Shown here piece after piece: positions 35,593 through 45,579 of a stretch of DNA of 61,187 nucleotides (positions within the stretch are counted from its first letter, which is position 1; each line of letters begins with the position of its first letter). A program made the translations under genes and the position numbers. The DNA lies in assembly GCA_022448995.1 (NCBI GenBank), contig JAKVCT010000005.1, positions 1 to 61,187 on the forward strand, read 5' to 3'. The notes beneath the pieces were generated by a model. That model did not search any database. It worked only from the letters and a program-made list of their open reading frames with translations, and was not told the DNA's origin. The stretch is from Saprospiraceae bacterium (GTDB lineage Bacteria; Bacteroidota; Bacteroidia; Chitinophagales; Saprospiraceae).

Positions 35593-35740
35593 TAATTCGT
35601 TGATTTTTTAATTTTTACCAAAAAATTAAAAAATGTCTTTTAGCTCCGCTGAGCACTTGGTGGTTCTTACTGCTTGATAATCGTGATTTTACAAAACCCT
35701 ATCAATCTTACACAATATTTTAATTATCAATTAGTTACAA
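35593..35740 (+). repeat. Dispersed intergenic repeat, copy C
   Basis: The most complete copy: AATTCGTTGATTTTTTAATTTTT forms a hairpin with AAAAAATTAAAAAA, then TCTTTTAGCTCCGCTGAGCA, CTTGGTGGTTCTTACTGC, TTGATAATCGTGATTTTACA and TTTAATTATCAATTAGTTAC. It fills the space between the helicase and porin genes and sits 2 nt from the porin start codon. Confidence 0.72.
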
Positions 35741-35789
35741 AAAAACCTTAATTTTAAATAAACTCTAAACCTAAATATTCACAGCTTTA

Positions 35790-38700
35790 TCAAGAAACTG
35801 CAATTTCCCAAATTTCTCCTTCTATCGGATAGGTCACAAAATAACGAAATTGTTGTGTGTTTGGATATTTCTGGACTAAAGCTTCATTAGCAGCCTTCAA
35901 AAAACAGGCATCATCCATCAATTTAGCCTTTCGGCGATAATAATCTCCATGCTGTGTACTAGCTACTCTGAACAAGTAGAAACAATCCCCACTTTCTGAT
36001 TCTAACAAATAATCTAGGCTTCCTCTAAAGAAACGTTGTTCTTTTAAGAAAAGGAAAGGATGTGCTTTAACCATCAGATCTAAATCAGCCCATTTTTTTA
36101 GTTTTTTATAATAACTATCTGCATAGAGCATCAAGGTTTCGGGAGCCAACCACTCCTCAAAGCGATATTGAGCAATCAACTCCTTAGCGTTGATTAATCT
36201 AGACTCCTCCTCATAACTATGAGGTAAATCTCCTCTAAGAAATGTAGTAAAAGTATGTGCTATAGTTGCATAATCTACCTCAAAATCTTCATGATCTGGG
36301 AAAACTAAGGGTGCTTGAAAACGCATTCGTTTCAGAATCTTTACTTCTAATTGGGGGAACAATTCTCGAACATTTAGGAAATGTGCTGGAGGATGTTCCT
36401 TGGTTCCTACAGGCGCTTCTAGGTAATTAAAATTCGCTACGCTTGATTCTTCATAAGCAAAATTCTTGGAATAAATAGTACTATTGGTTTTGATATCAAT
36501 TTCATCCTCTCCCCAGATCCATGTACAAGCATAAGCACTAGCATCTAGTGTTGGTGTATCGTCCTCACCATTATGGAAAACCCTATTCAACCAACGTGTT
36601 GGCTTTTTCGGTACAGAAGGTAAGATTAAATAATCTCTAGCTCTAGTGAAACCTACATAAAGCACACGTGCTTCTTCTGCTAAATCAGCCTTTTTGGAGA
36701 TCATTTTTGCAGGATGATTATCCACCTCATCTGCCAAATCTGTTCCTTTGATCTGATCAGAATAAGGGTTGACCCAATAACAAAGTAAACGCCCTGCTAA
36801 AGGTTGATTCAGATCAATTTTATCAACTGTTTGCACAATCCTAACCCCAAAGATATCTTCACGCAGGCGATTGTCTAAATTATGACAAATGACAATTGGC
36901 CATTCCAACCCTTTGGACTTGTGGTAAGTCATTACATTGACTGCATTTGCCCCCTCACCAGATCCTTGTTGATCTTTCTTTCTACTTGCTAACTCTCCCA
37001 ACCACAGCAAAAAGCCCCCAAGCGAAGAAGCTAAGCTCAATCGTTCACACATTTCTTCATACTGACTTGCAAAACTCCGCAAAGCGTCCAGATTATCAAA
37101 ACGTTGATCAGGATTTGACCAAGTAGCTAGAATACGTTCGATTTGCAATTCCACAATGACTACTTCTAAGAGCTCAGAAGCCGAAAGTTCTTTGGTCTTA
37201 TCACACAACTGATACAACTTTGCCAGCATCTCCTCCTCTACTGCCCAGACCTTCTTGTAGTTTTTGTCAGGATGATCAATTCTGTGCTTATTTCGTTTCT
37301 GAATATAATCTAATCTACTTTCGACAATTTCGTCAAGTTCTTTTTGTGCTGCTAGGCGCAAGATTTCGGCCACAGATAGAGAATCTGTTGTGTTTAACAC
37401 AAATTTTAAACAAGCTACTACTAAATTAATTTCTGAAGTTTGTAATAAGCCATTTCTAGCTGTAGAGGCCTGCAAACCTTCTTCGAATAAAGCATCTGCC
37501 ATAGTTTGGCAAGTTTTGTTCGATCGGCATAAAACAGCAATATCTCCAGCTTGTGCCAAGCGCACTTCGTTGCTTCCCTTGATACGTATATAGATCTTCT
37601 CGTCTAAAAGCTGTTTGATTTCTCGTGCCAGGCATTTTTCTGTCCAAGGATTGCCTGGTGGGCGTGCTCCCTCAAAACGCAGATGCCAATGACGAACTGC
37701 GGTACTTAGATCTGAATGTTCTTTTTCTTTGGTAAAGGGAATGGCTGTTTTCAAAATCACTCGATCTTGAGGCATATCTGAAAAAGCTCTGGTAAAGATT
37801 CCATTCACAGAATTCACCAAATCCTGCCTAGAACGCCAAGAATACTCCAAAACATCAGTCTCCTTAGCATGCTCCAAAACCGCTTGCATCAACTCAGGCG
37901 CAGCGCCTCGAAAACCATAAATAGACTGTTTGGGATCGCCTACCCAAATAGCCTGCTTGGCAATATTACTCAGTTTTAGGAAGATTTTTAGTTGTAATGG
38001 ATTCGTATCCTGAAATTCGTCAACTAATAATAAATCCACTTCCTCTTCGAGTACTTCCAACACTTGCTTATTTTCTAATAGCTCTAGTACTGCTACCTCC
38101 ATATCAATGTAATCAATCAAACCTCGCTGCTTCTTGTAGTTTTTGTATTCCTCCAAAGCTGCTATGGAAATATCAAATATCTTATTGATAAAGGTACGTA
38201 GATGTGCATGAAAATCAGGATGACTCGTATGTGTTTTTGCATACTGTTTGAGGGTAGCCACATCAGGTTTACTTCTTTTGGAAGTATCCAATTTCTGTAG
38301 TTTTGCCCAGTCATACCAACTCAAATATTGTTGGTTACGCAAGGTTGTTTGTATTCCTCTTAGATCCTTTACCGTTTTTAATTTCTTCTTGGTTCCGTCC
38401 TCATTATCTTCTAGTGCTTGGATAGTAGATTCTATAATCTCGGCTAATTTTTTCTCTATAGCCTCGGCAGTCAAATTAGAAGGTTCTGGTAAAAACTCAA
38501 AAAACGTTTCTAAAGAATATTGCTTGCTTTCTTCTAATAATTCTTTGGTAAAATTATTAGCCCTAGCTATATCTGTGATAGATTTTAGAATCTGCCGCCA
38601 ATCTTGCCGAGCAAAAACACTTTTGTAAAATCCTAGACGGTTACTCAACATATCCATTTCTCGCACCAAGTCCATATCCAAAACAGTATGTAAGGATTGA

Positions 38701-39047
38701 TTGAAAATCAACTGTTGATCATCATCTGCAATTACATCAATATTTGGTGAAACACCTGCCTCAAAGGCAAAACGCTCCAATAATTCTACACCAATAGAGT
38801 GCACCGTTCCGATCATAGCCTGCTCTAGCTCATCTGCTTCGTAGCGCAACCCTTCTTCCAATAAACCCACACGTACTCTTTCTTGCAACTCTGCTGCTGC
38901 CTTGTTAGTGAAGGTAGTTGCTACGATTCCTGTAGCACGTATTTTAGCCTTACCTGAAGCATCTGGTTTTAGCAAACCTAACATTTCTTGTGTTAATCGG
39001 TATGTTTTTCCGCTTCCTGCTCCTGCTGATATGATTTTTAGATTCAT
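35790..39047 (-). CDS. UvrD/RecB-like (AddA-type) superfamily 1 DNA helicase
   Basis: A 1085-residue helicase. Motif I AGAGSGKT (8-15), motif II VDEFQDTNPLQ, motif III GDPKQSIYGFRGA and motif V VMTYHKSKGLEWPIVI place it in the UvrD/RecB/AddA group. Size and a C-terminal extension suggest an AddA- or RecB-type repair helicase. The C-terminal RecB-nuclease-like region has GSLDYLLESESGDCFYLFRVAST: the expected GxxD is present, but the D/E-x-K is replaced (FRVAS), so nuclease function is doubtful. No addB partner is adjacent. Function in double-strand break repair is inference from the family. Confidence 0.85.
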   Translation of the reverse strand: MNLKIISAGAGSGKTYRLTQEMLGLLKPDASGKAKIRATGIVATTFTNKAAAELQERVRVGLLEEGLRYEADELEQAMIGTVHSIGVELLERFAFEAGVSPNIDVIADDDQQLIFNQSLHTVLDMDLVREMDMLSNRLGFYKSVFARQDWRQILKSITDIARANNFTKELLEESKQYSLETFFEFLPEPSNLTAEAIEKKLAEIIESTIQALEDNEDGTKKKLKTVKDLRGIQTTLRNQQYLSWYDWAKLQKLDTSKRSKPDVATLKQYAKTHTSHPDFHAHLRTFINKIFDISIAALEEYKNYKKQRGLIDYIDMEVAVLELLENKQVLEVLEEEVDLLLVDEFQDTNPLQLKIFLKLSNIAKQAIWVGDPKQSIYGFRGAAPELMQAVLEHAKETDVLEYSWRSRQDLVNSVNGIFTRAFSDMPQDRVILKTAIPFTKEKEHSDLSTAVRHWHLRFEGARPPGNPWTEKCLAREIKQLLDEKIYIRIKGSNEVRLAQAGDIAVLCRSNKTCQTMADALFEEGLQASTARNGLLQTSEINLVVACLKFVLNTTDSLSVAEILRLAAQKELDEIVESRLDYIQKRNKHRIDHPDKNYKKVWAVEEEMLAKLYQLCDKTKELSASELLEVVIVELQIERILATWSNPDQRFDNLDALRSFASQYEEMCERLSLASSLGGFLLWLGELASRKKDQQGSGEGANAVNVMTYHKSKGLEWPIVICHNLDNRLREDIFGVRIVQTVDKIDLNQPLAGRLLCYWVNPYSDQIKGTDLADEVDNHPAKMISKKADLAEEARVLYVGFTRARDYLILPSVPKKPTRWLNRVFHNGEDDTPTLDASAYACTWIWGEDEIDIKTNSTIYSKNFAYEESSVANFNYLEAPVGTKEHPPAHFLNVRELFPQLEVKILKRMRFQAPLVFPDHEDFEVDYATIAHTFTTFLRGDLPHSYEEESRLINAKELIAQYRFEEWLAPETLMLYADSYYKKLKKWADLDLMVKAHPFLFLKEQRFFRGSLDYLLESESGDCFYLFRVASTQHGDYYRRKAKLMDDACFLKAANEALVQKYPNTQQFRYFVTYPIEGEIWEIAVS

Positions 39048-39125
39048 TGTTGATCTTTTTCTTCGAGTTCTATAACATCGGACTGAAGTCTAACGTTGCT
39101 GTTTTCGTCGGGTTAAAACCCAAGG

Positions 39126-41138
39126 TTATTTTTTTGCCTTTGCCTTCTTTGGACGATTCGGACAAGCCTTGTATTTCTTGTTAGTACTAAAAATACTCAC
39201 CATTGGTAAATCTACTGCAATAAATGCCCCCCAACGCCAACCACTTGTATTCACAGTTAGTGAATTGACATCCTGTACCTTTCTCAAATTTGGCCCTAGT
39301 TGCGCACCTACACCAATTGAAATTGGATATTTAGGTACACCATAAATTAGGTAGGCACCTGGTGCTAAGATATTTTCAAAACGCAATTCTGGCAATTCAT
39401 TGGCTGAATTATCATTAAAACGAAAAGCTGTTAATGCTCCAATATCTAAAGCTGATGCAAATATACTAAAAGCTCCGGCTCGTTTGAATCCCCAATTAAA
39501 GGTAAAGCCAATGGGTGTAGTCAGTGCATAATAAGCGTTATTACCACCAATCTTCAAGCGTTCTTGTCCAGCAGATAAACCTACATAAGCATTAAAGGCT
39601 ATGCTAAATTTAGAATATTTTTTGATAGCCGAACCACCTGGAGGCAAAGCAAATGCAGCAATAGCATCCGATACTTCTTGAGGTGTTTTGGCTTGAACTG
39701 CCGTAGCTATAAAGGTTCCATACTTAATCAAGGTATTGCGCTGACACATAAAACTGTCTCTAGGCAAAATCTTTTCTACAATACTGATGAAACTTAATAA
39801 GGCCGAAGTATAGTGTTTTTTTCGCACACTCAACATCATTCTATTCAAATCGCCAATAATACCTAAATAATGGTATGCTAAGGAATCTTCCTTGGAGCTA
39901 GTACCCACTAGTTCTCTTTTAAGTTCATAACCAAATTGTGCTAAATCTGTTACCCGTTCTGCAAAACGATAATAATCATCATACTGATCTTCCTGCTGCT
40001 CATCAGTCAGTGGTGCAGGATTTTCCAAGCGCCTACGTTGATCCTTCTTTTGTCGAATGATTTGTGCCGCGGCTTGTATTTTATAAGTATGATCTAAGAA
40101 TAATTTTAGCTTATTCATAAAATAGCGTGCTTTCTTCGTATTCGTTGCCAAAACACTCAAGGCTTCTCCCATTTTTTGATCTTTGTTTAACGGTAGATTT
40201 TTGGTTTGCTCATATATTAAACCTAAATAAAAATCCTGTAAACAAGTATCTCTGACCAAATTGGTCACTACAATTGGGTCAACCCAATACCCTTTTCCAT
40301 CTTCTAAAGACCTAGAAAACACACTCAACATCAAGAGTTGATTTTGTAGAGAAAGTATCGTTCCTGTTGTATCACTCAAGGTATCCAAGGTATGTAAATA
40401 AGCATCCTGTCCTAAATATTGGATTACTTCTGCTGGTTTTTCTTGATTGTACACCAACTCAACTACTTTGAAAAAGTCACTCATCATCTGTCGTTCTACT
40501 TCCCCCTTGACCCGTCCAGAAAACTGAACATATTCATCCAAATTATTCGGCAATTGTTCTAAATCATATAGGAAACTCTCTCTTAGAACTCCCCAAAAAG
40601 CCTTGAATTGGTAGATATTTTCATCTATGTTCTCCAAAACCTCAGCTGTGGCGGGAAAAAGATAAGTCATCTCAGGTGACTCCTTAATTTTTTCTTGAAA
40701 TTCTCTGAAGAAAGCAATCGTTAATTCTTGTTTTGTTCGCTTTACTAGAAAATCCGTTAGCCCTAAAATAAGTGTAGAAGAAGGTAATCCAATTCCTGTG
40801 ATAGATTCCGTTCCTCTTTTTCGTTTTTTGAAGTCGAAAAGATCTCCACCATCTATTAAACCTGGATCAATCGGGTTTTGCTGCAACCAACCAGGTTGGG
40901 AAATGTAAGGTTTGATAAATGGATTTTCTCGATATAATTGAATAACTTCATTATAATCTGCCTCAGGGTTGTCCTGATACATCTTCAATAATTCATATAC
41001 ATTTTCCTGTTCAGTCAACTTTAATTTACCATTAGCGTCTATCCAAACACGTAATTGTTCTGCATCCGTAATGGCGATTTGTGCACTGACTGCTTGGCTA
41101 AATACAACACAACATAGTGTGTAGATAATTTTTTTCAT
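39126..41138 (-). CDS. Unrecognised exported 670-residue protein paired with the CHAT protein
   Basis: I do not recognise a family. The protein has a signal peptide (MKKIIYTLCCVVFSQAVSAQ). The first 480 residues are largely helical, with stretches such as LLKMYQDNPEADYNEVIQLYR and RDTCLQDFYLGLIYEQ. The last 150 residues look like short outer-membrane barrel strands (FNWGFKRAGAFSIFASAL, IGVGAQLGPNLRK, WGAFIAVDLPMVSIF) and end in a Lys-rich tail. It starts 22 nt after the TPR-CHAT gene, so the two are almost certainly co-transcribed. It may be an outer-membrane anchor or a target of the protease-like partner; both are guesses. Confidence 0.55.
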   Translation of the reverse strand: MKKIIYTLCCVVFSQAVSAQIAITDAEQLRVWIDANGKLKLTEQENVYELLKMYQDNPEADYNEVIQLYRENPFIKPYISQPGWLQQNPIDPGLIDGGDLFDFKKRKRGTESITGIGLPSSTLILGLTDFLVKRTKQELTIAFFREFQEKIKESPEMTYLFPATAEVLENIDENIYQFKAFWGVLRESFLYDLEQLPNNLDEYVQFSGRVKGEVERQMMSDFFKVVELVYNQEKPAEVIQYLGQDAYLHTLDTLSDTTGTILSLQNQLLMLSVFSRSLEDGKGYWVDPIVVTNLVRDTCLQDFYLGLIYEQTKNLPLNKDQKMGEALSVLATNTKKARYFMNKLKLFLDHTYKIQAAAQIIRQKKDQRRRLENPAPLTDEQQEDQYDDYYRFAERVTDLAQFGYELKRELVGTSSKEDSLAYHYLGIIGDLNRMMLSVRKKHYTSALLSFISIVEKILPRDSFMCQRNTLIKYGTFIATAVQAKTPQEVSDAIAAFALPPGGSAIKKYSKFSIAFNAYVGLSAGQERLKIGGNNAYYALTTPIGFTFNWGFKRAGAFSIFASALDIGALTAFRFNDNSANELPELRFENILAPGAYLIYGVPKYPISIGVGAQLGPNLRKVQDVNSLTVNTSGWRWGAFIAVDLPMVSIFSTNKKYKACPNRPKKAKAKK

Positions 41139-41160
41139 AAGGGTTTGGTTCGTTTAGTAA

Positions 41161-44100
41161 TTATTCTACAATTATAAATGCACCCCAATAATATGGATTG
41201 GGATATTCTGCTCTAATTTTTTCTTGTGCCAGTCGAAAGGCATTCTGAACAGATTTACCTTCTAAATAATAAGTATAAAAATGAGACATCAGCATCGCTG
41301 TAGCTGCATCTGGTACTTTCCACAAACTTACCATAATTTTTTGAGCTCCAGCTAATTTAAAAGCACGACGTAGTCCCATAATCCCTTCATTGTTATCAAT
41401 ATCGCCCCGTCCAGTTTCACAAGCAGACAAAACAACTAATTCGGTATTAGCTAAGTTGGTATTGGCTACCTCATAAGCTGTCAAAATTCCATCTTCTCTG
41501 TCTTTGATCTGTCTACCTTCCGACCAAATATGATTGATTCCAGCCATTGCCAAACCAGAGCGCATGAGTGGATTAGTTTGCTGTTCTAGGGTTCCTTCTA
41601 CACTCCATTTTTCTTCTTCTTCTATATCCAACTGATCTTTAGATTTGGCAAAGAAAAATCCATGTGTGGCAATATGTAGAATTTGAGGTGAAGGATTGAG
41701 ATATTCTCCTATGCGATTAAACTGATCTTCTGTTGCTTGTTCTGCATCAAAAAACTCGCATTCCCAACCTGTATGCTGAAATTTCTTTTGAATGACTCGT
41801 CCTTCAAAAGCAGTTCCATCTAAATACTTAAAAAAATGCTCTTCTACATCTATTCCTTTATCTATCAAGTCAAAAATATAAGAAGTTTCCAATCCTAATT
41901 GGGCAGCTATATCTTTCAAATTTTGATCGGTATACGTAAAGTTGACTCCTCCAAAAATCGTAATCTGATTATTTCCTCCAATATATTCTTGTTGGTCTAA
42001 CAAATCCCTAAAAGTGTTGTAATACCTTATTTTCCAGTGATCCATTACACGATCACAACAATACATTTCTGTTAATAATACTCCGAAATTAATTTTACTT
42101 AAAACTCCTACTGGTGAAATATAAATTTCATTATAATCCTTTAGATATTCATTCAAAGGCTCCCAAACTAAATCGTATAAATAATGATTTTCCAAATCGT
42201 CTGCTACATAATTAATCCCATCTTCTTTAACCTCTGCTTCTAAAATGGAAAGAAGTTTTTTCTCTGTAGCAAGTTTAACCAGAATAGGTTGGCTAGAAGT
42301 ATCTGGTCTGATGATAAAAGCATAGTATTGTGCTGTCTTTTTATTAACTATTCTTAGGAAAGTAATTGCTACAGCACTAGTGGGTAATAGGGCTTGAATT
42401 TGTTGTGTATTAACCTGTTTTTGTGCTTGTCCTAGATAACTCTTTAGATCTGAAGAGATCTGAGTCATCTGTTGTTCCGTATCAATAATATCTTTTTTGA
42501 CTTCTAGGATCTGAGTATTGATCTCAGGATTGCCCAAGGGAACCTGAATAGTGAGTTTGGCAAATTCTTTTCTCAGCTTTCGCCATTGACGATATAAGTT
42601 TTCAAGATTAGTATTATCAGATTCTTGAATAATTCTACGTGTATCTGTGCTTGCCTCCAGAGATAATCCATTTAGCATCAAATGAATATCTAGAACAATC
42701 TGATAATTGTCCTTGGAGGGGTATTCTTCCAAAAAGAACTGAAAAGCTTGGTATATGGGACGATTCAAAGAAGCTAGGAACACTAGACGTTCTTCCTCTG
42801 CTAATTTGACATAAGAAGTTTGAACTTCTTCGATCCCCAAACCAATCACTCGCATATAATAATCAGCAGCTAGGGATAGACTATCCTGTTTCTTATAGAA
42901 GTTAGCAATATCTAAACATAAATCAATCTGCTCATAGGGATCTTTCAATCCTGTTTCTACATAGGTATATAAGACCTTTGCTTTTTCGTACTCTCCTAAG
43001 GCTGTATATAATAATGCCCAATCCCATTGTAAGGAGAAATCTTTTTCGTAAGCAATAAAATCATTAGGATCGGCATCCTCTAGTTCTTTGATCTCTGTGT
43101 AAATACTCTCAGCAATTGTATAATCTCTTAGCTTGAAATAGACTTGTCCCAAGTGTCGCTTGATCTTGACCGTAAAAAAAGCTTTTACATTAGGTAGAAT
43201 GATTTGATCTTTGTATTCTGAATTAAGTAAACTCCAAGCCTCTTCCAAATAATCTAAGGCTTCCAAATACTTTTTACTCTTGATCAGTGTCAATCCTAGA
43301 TCATCCAAGCATTCTATCTTGAGGACTAAATCATCTTTTTTATTGGCAGCTAATGCTTTTCGGTAATAATTTTCTGCTTTGTGGAGTAAGCCTGTTTTTC
43401 TGTAGATTCTACCTAAACGATAATAGATTTCACGAGGTTTAAATTGTTTCTCAAGATCAAAAAAAGGCAAGGTAGCTCTGTTTGTCCCTAATAAGCCCAA
43501 ACAAGCTTTATAAATCTGTTCTGCATAAACATACCTATCATTCTTGTAATGCCAGTTTCCATACTCAAACAAGGCAATAGCATAATCATAACTATCTTTA
43601 CCATGCTTACTATCAATAAAATATAACTTCTTTTGGAAGAAAATATTTTCTTTATCCTCATCCCAAAGGGATTTTTGTTCAATCAAGTTGACAATATCTA
43701 TCATATATTTTTCATAAAGTCCCCCTCTTTGGTCATACAAGTCTAATAATTCCAAAAGTTCTAAACAAAGCTCATAAGAAACTTCTGTTTCCTCCTTATG
43801 ATATAGTACTCTAATTTTGGAAAACATTCGATCAGCATAGAAATAGATATTTTGAGAATTGATCTCTCCAAGATCCTTAAATAACTCATCAAAGATTAGA
43901 TCTATTTGTTCTGTAGAGAAAAAAGAGAGGTGCTTTTCAAGTAGTTTGGGTGCACTTGTAGGTCTACTTTGTACAAAGAATAAGGTATTTCTAAAAAAAG
44001 AACGCCTATCACGCTCGCTAGCTCCCTCAAATGCCTTACGCAAGTTTTCTTCTGCTTCTTGCTGATATAGTCCTTTATGATTGAATACTGCAAAGTATCT

Positions 44101-45555
44101 ATAGCTTAGCGCTAATCGAACTCTAGCTAAATTTTCTATATTATGTCCTGTTTCTTCAATATATTTGAGCTGATTAGCATTTTTAGCCAAACGCAAATAA
44201 GGATTAGGAATTTTCTTGACTAAATCATACATATCCTTACGAAAAACACCTGTATTACTGTATAGATCAGGGTATAAAGATACTGCACGTTGGAATGCCT
44301 TGTAGCCTCTTTCCAACAATTCTTTTTCTCCTATGGCTACCCCTTTATTTCCCAAATCGACTAGTTTGGACATCAATAAAATACTATCAGTAGATGCTTG
44401 CCTATCCAGCGCTTCAATTTCCTTTTCTAAATGTAAAAACTGTTCTTTTTGTTTGTCCTCTTCACTCTTGGGATTAAGCTCATCCATCAACTGCTCGTAG
44501 AAAATATTATCAGTTCCATATTTTTTTTCTATATGCTTGGCTGATTTTCTGAAAGCATTCTCTAGATAGTTTAGGGTTTTGAAACCTCTCTTTGCTGCTG
44601 CTGTTGTTTTTTGCGTAGCATTGTAGAGTGCAAAAGTTTGGTCTATAAACTCTTGGCTAAGCTCTCTATTTTCCTCTACCAATTGTCTCCACTTTAATTG
44701 CTCTAAATGCAACTGCTTTGCCTCTACATTAATAACTTCCAACAACTTGCCATACCAGTCTCCCTGTCCCTGTAAACCAAATATAGAGTTACCAAGCTGT
44801 AGGCCTTCTTCAAAGTGTGCATATGCTAAAATATAATTATCATTCTTAATCAAGATTTCTACATACTCTGTTAAATCTTTGGTCTGCTGGATAGAGTCTT
44901 CTCGACTAGCATCAAATTGTTTTTTTAGCCATTGAGCTGTAATTAACTCTAACTCCATTTGTCTTCGGTAAGAATCGGGTACCTTGGCTAACCAAGATTG
45001 AATATAAGCGGATTTAACATTTTGGTCAGGTTCTAAATTAACTAATCTAGATAATCCATTTTGTATAACGTCAAGAGGACGATACATTCTATATAAGAAA
45101 TCTATTTGGAGCTTGTATCCGACCAAGCCTAATTGTATTTCTTTTTCGGCAAACAGCCGAGGAAAGCTATCTTTTTTCGCAGCTAATAAATCATAATCTA
45201 CCTCAGCTCCTAGGAGTTCCGCTTCTCGTTGAGGTAATTGCTCCAAGGCTCTTTGATAGTCTTCTTTAAACTCCCCCTCTAGGGTTCTCAAGAGGAGCAT
45301 ACCTTTTTTGTAAGTATTGTGTGCTTCTACTTTGGTCTCAGGATCTTGATAAAGTAATTGGGCTAGATGAATATTTGCCCAGGCATATTTTGGATGCTCT
45401 TTGCTATATAAACGTTCTGTTTGTTCTACCTTCTGTCGAGCTGTTTGGATCTTAATAGGATCTACTTGAGCAGTGATTCTACTACAGGATAGCACTACTG
45501 TAATTATACATAATATGTACTGAACATACTGTAGTTTATTGAAAGAAGATCTCAT
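41161..45555 (-). CDS. TPR-CHAT caspase-like protein, exported
   Basis: A 1464-residue protein. The N-terminus is a signal peptide, possibly with a lipobox (VVLSCSR). About 40-1000 is packed with TPR-like helical pairs (for example YRLGRIYRKTGLLHKAENYY, LGQVYFKLRDYTIAE). The last 300 residues form a CHAT domain of the caspase clan with the catalytic pair visible: His1298 in HIATHGFFFA and Cys1379 in VVLSACETGRGDID. NEGIMGLRRAFKLAGA and SLWKVPDAAT follow as in the family. CHAT proteases cleave partner proteins in several bacterial signalling or immune systems. An exported form would act in the periplasm or on the surface. It is between the DUF5686 gene (24 nt upstream) and the 670-residue protein (22 nt downstream). 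Confidence 0.88.
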   Translation of the reverse strand: MRSSFNKLQYVQYILCIITVVLSCSRITAQVDPIKIQTARQKVEQTERLYSKEHPKYAWANIHLAQLLYQDPETKVEAHNTYKKGMLLLRTLEGEFKEDYQRALEQLPQREAELLGAEVDYDLLAAKKDSFPRLFAEKEIQLGLVGYKLQIDFLYRMYRPLDVIQNGLSRLVNLEPDQNVKSAYIQSWLAKVPDSYRRQMELELITAQWLKKQFDASREDSIQQTKDLTEYVEILIKNDNYILAYAHFEEGLQLGNSIFGLQGQGDWYGKLLEVINVEAKQLHLEQLKWRQLVEENRELSQEFIDQTFALYNATQKTTAAAKRGFKTLNYLENAFRKSAKHIEKKYGTDNIFYEQLMDELNPKSEEDKQKEQFLHLEKEIEALDRQASTDSILLMSKLVDLGNKGVAIGEKELLERGYKAFQRAVSLYPDLYSNTGVFRKDMYDLVKKIPNPYLRLAKNANQLKYIEETGHNIENLARVRLALSYRYFAVFNHKGLYQQEAEENLRKAFEGASERDRRSFFRNTLFFVQSRPTSAPKLLEKHLSFFSTEQIDLIFDELFKDLGEINSQNIYFYADRMFSKIRVLYHKEETEVSYELCLELLELLDLYDQRGGLYEKYMIDIVNLIEQKSLWDEDKENIFFQKKLYFIDSKHGKDSYDYAIALFEYGNWHYKNDRYVYAEQIYKACLGLLGTNRATLPFFDLEKQFKPREIYYRLGRIYRKTGLLHKAENYYRKALAANKKDDLVLKIECLDDLGLTLIKSKKYLEALDYLEEAWSLLNSEYKDQIILPNVKAFFTVKIKRHLGQVYFKLRDYTIAESIYTEIKELEDADPNDFIAYEKDFSLQWDWALLYTALGEYEKAKVLYTYVETGLKDPYEQIDLCLDIANFYKKQDSLSLAADYYMRVIGLGIEEVQTSYVKLAEEERLVFLASLNRPIYQAFQFFLEEYPSKDNYQIVLDIHLMLNGLSLEASTDTRRIIQESDNTNLENLYRQWRKLRKEFAKLTIQVPLGNPEINTQILEVKKDIIDTEQQMTQISSDLKSYLGQAQKQVNTQQIQALLPTSAVAITFLRIVNKKTAQYYAFIIRPDTSSQPILVKLATEKKLLSILEAEVKEDGINYVADDLENHYLYDLVWEPLNEYLKDYNEIYISPVGVLSKINFGVLLTEMYCCDRVMDHWKIRYYNTFRDLLDQQEYIGGNNQITIFGGVNFTYTDQNLKDIAAQLGLETSYIFDLIDKGIDVEEHFFKYLDGTAFEGRVIQKKFQHTGWECEFFDAEQATEDQFNRIGEYLNPSPQILHIATHGFFFAKSKDQLDIEEEEKWSVEGTLEQQTNPLMRSGLAMAGINHIWSEGRQIKDREDGILTAYEVANTNLANTELVVLSACETGRGDIDNNEGIMGLRRAFKLAGAQKIMVSLWKVPDAATAMLMSHFYTYYLEGKSVQNAFRLAQEKIRAEYPNPYYWGAFIIVE

Positions 45556-45579
45556 CTTGTTTGAGTATTCAGTGACTAA

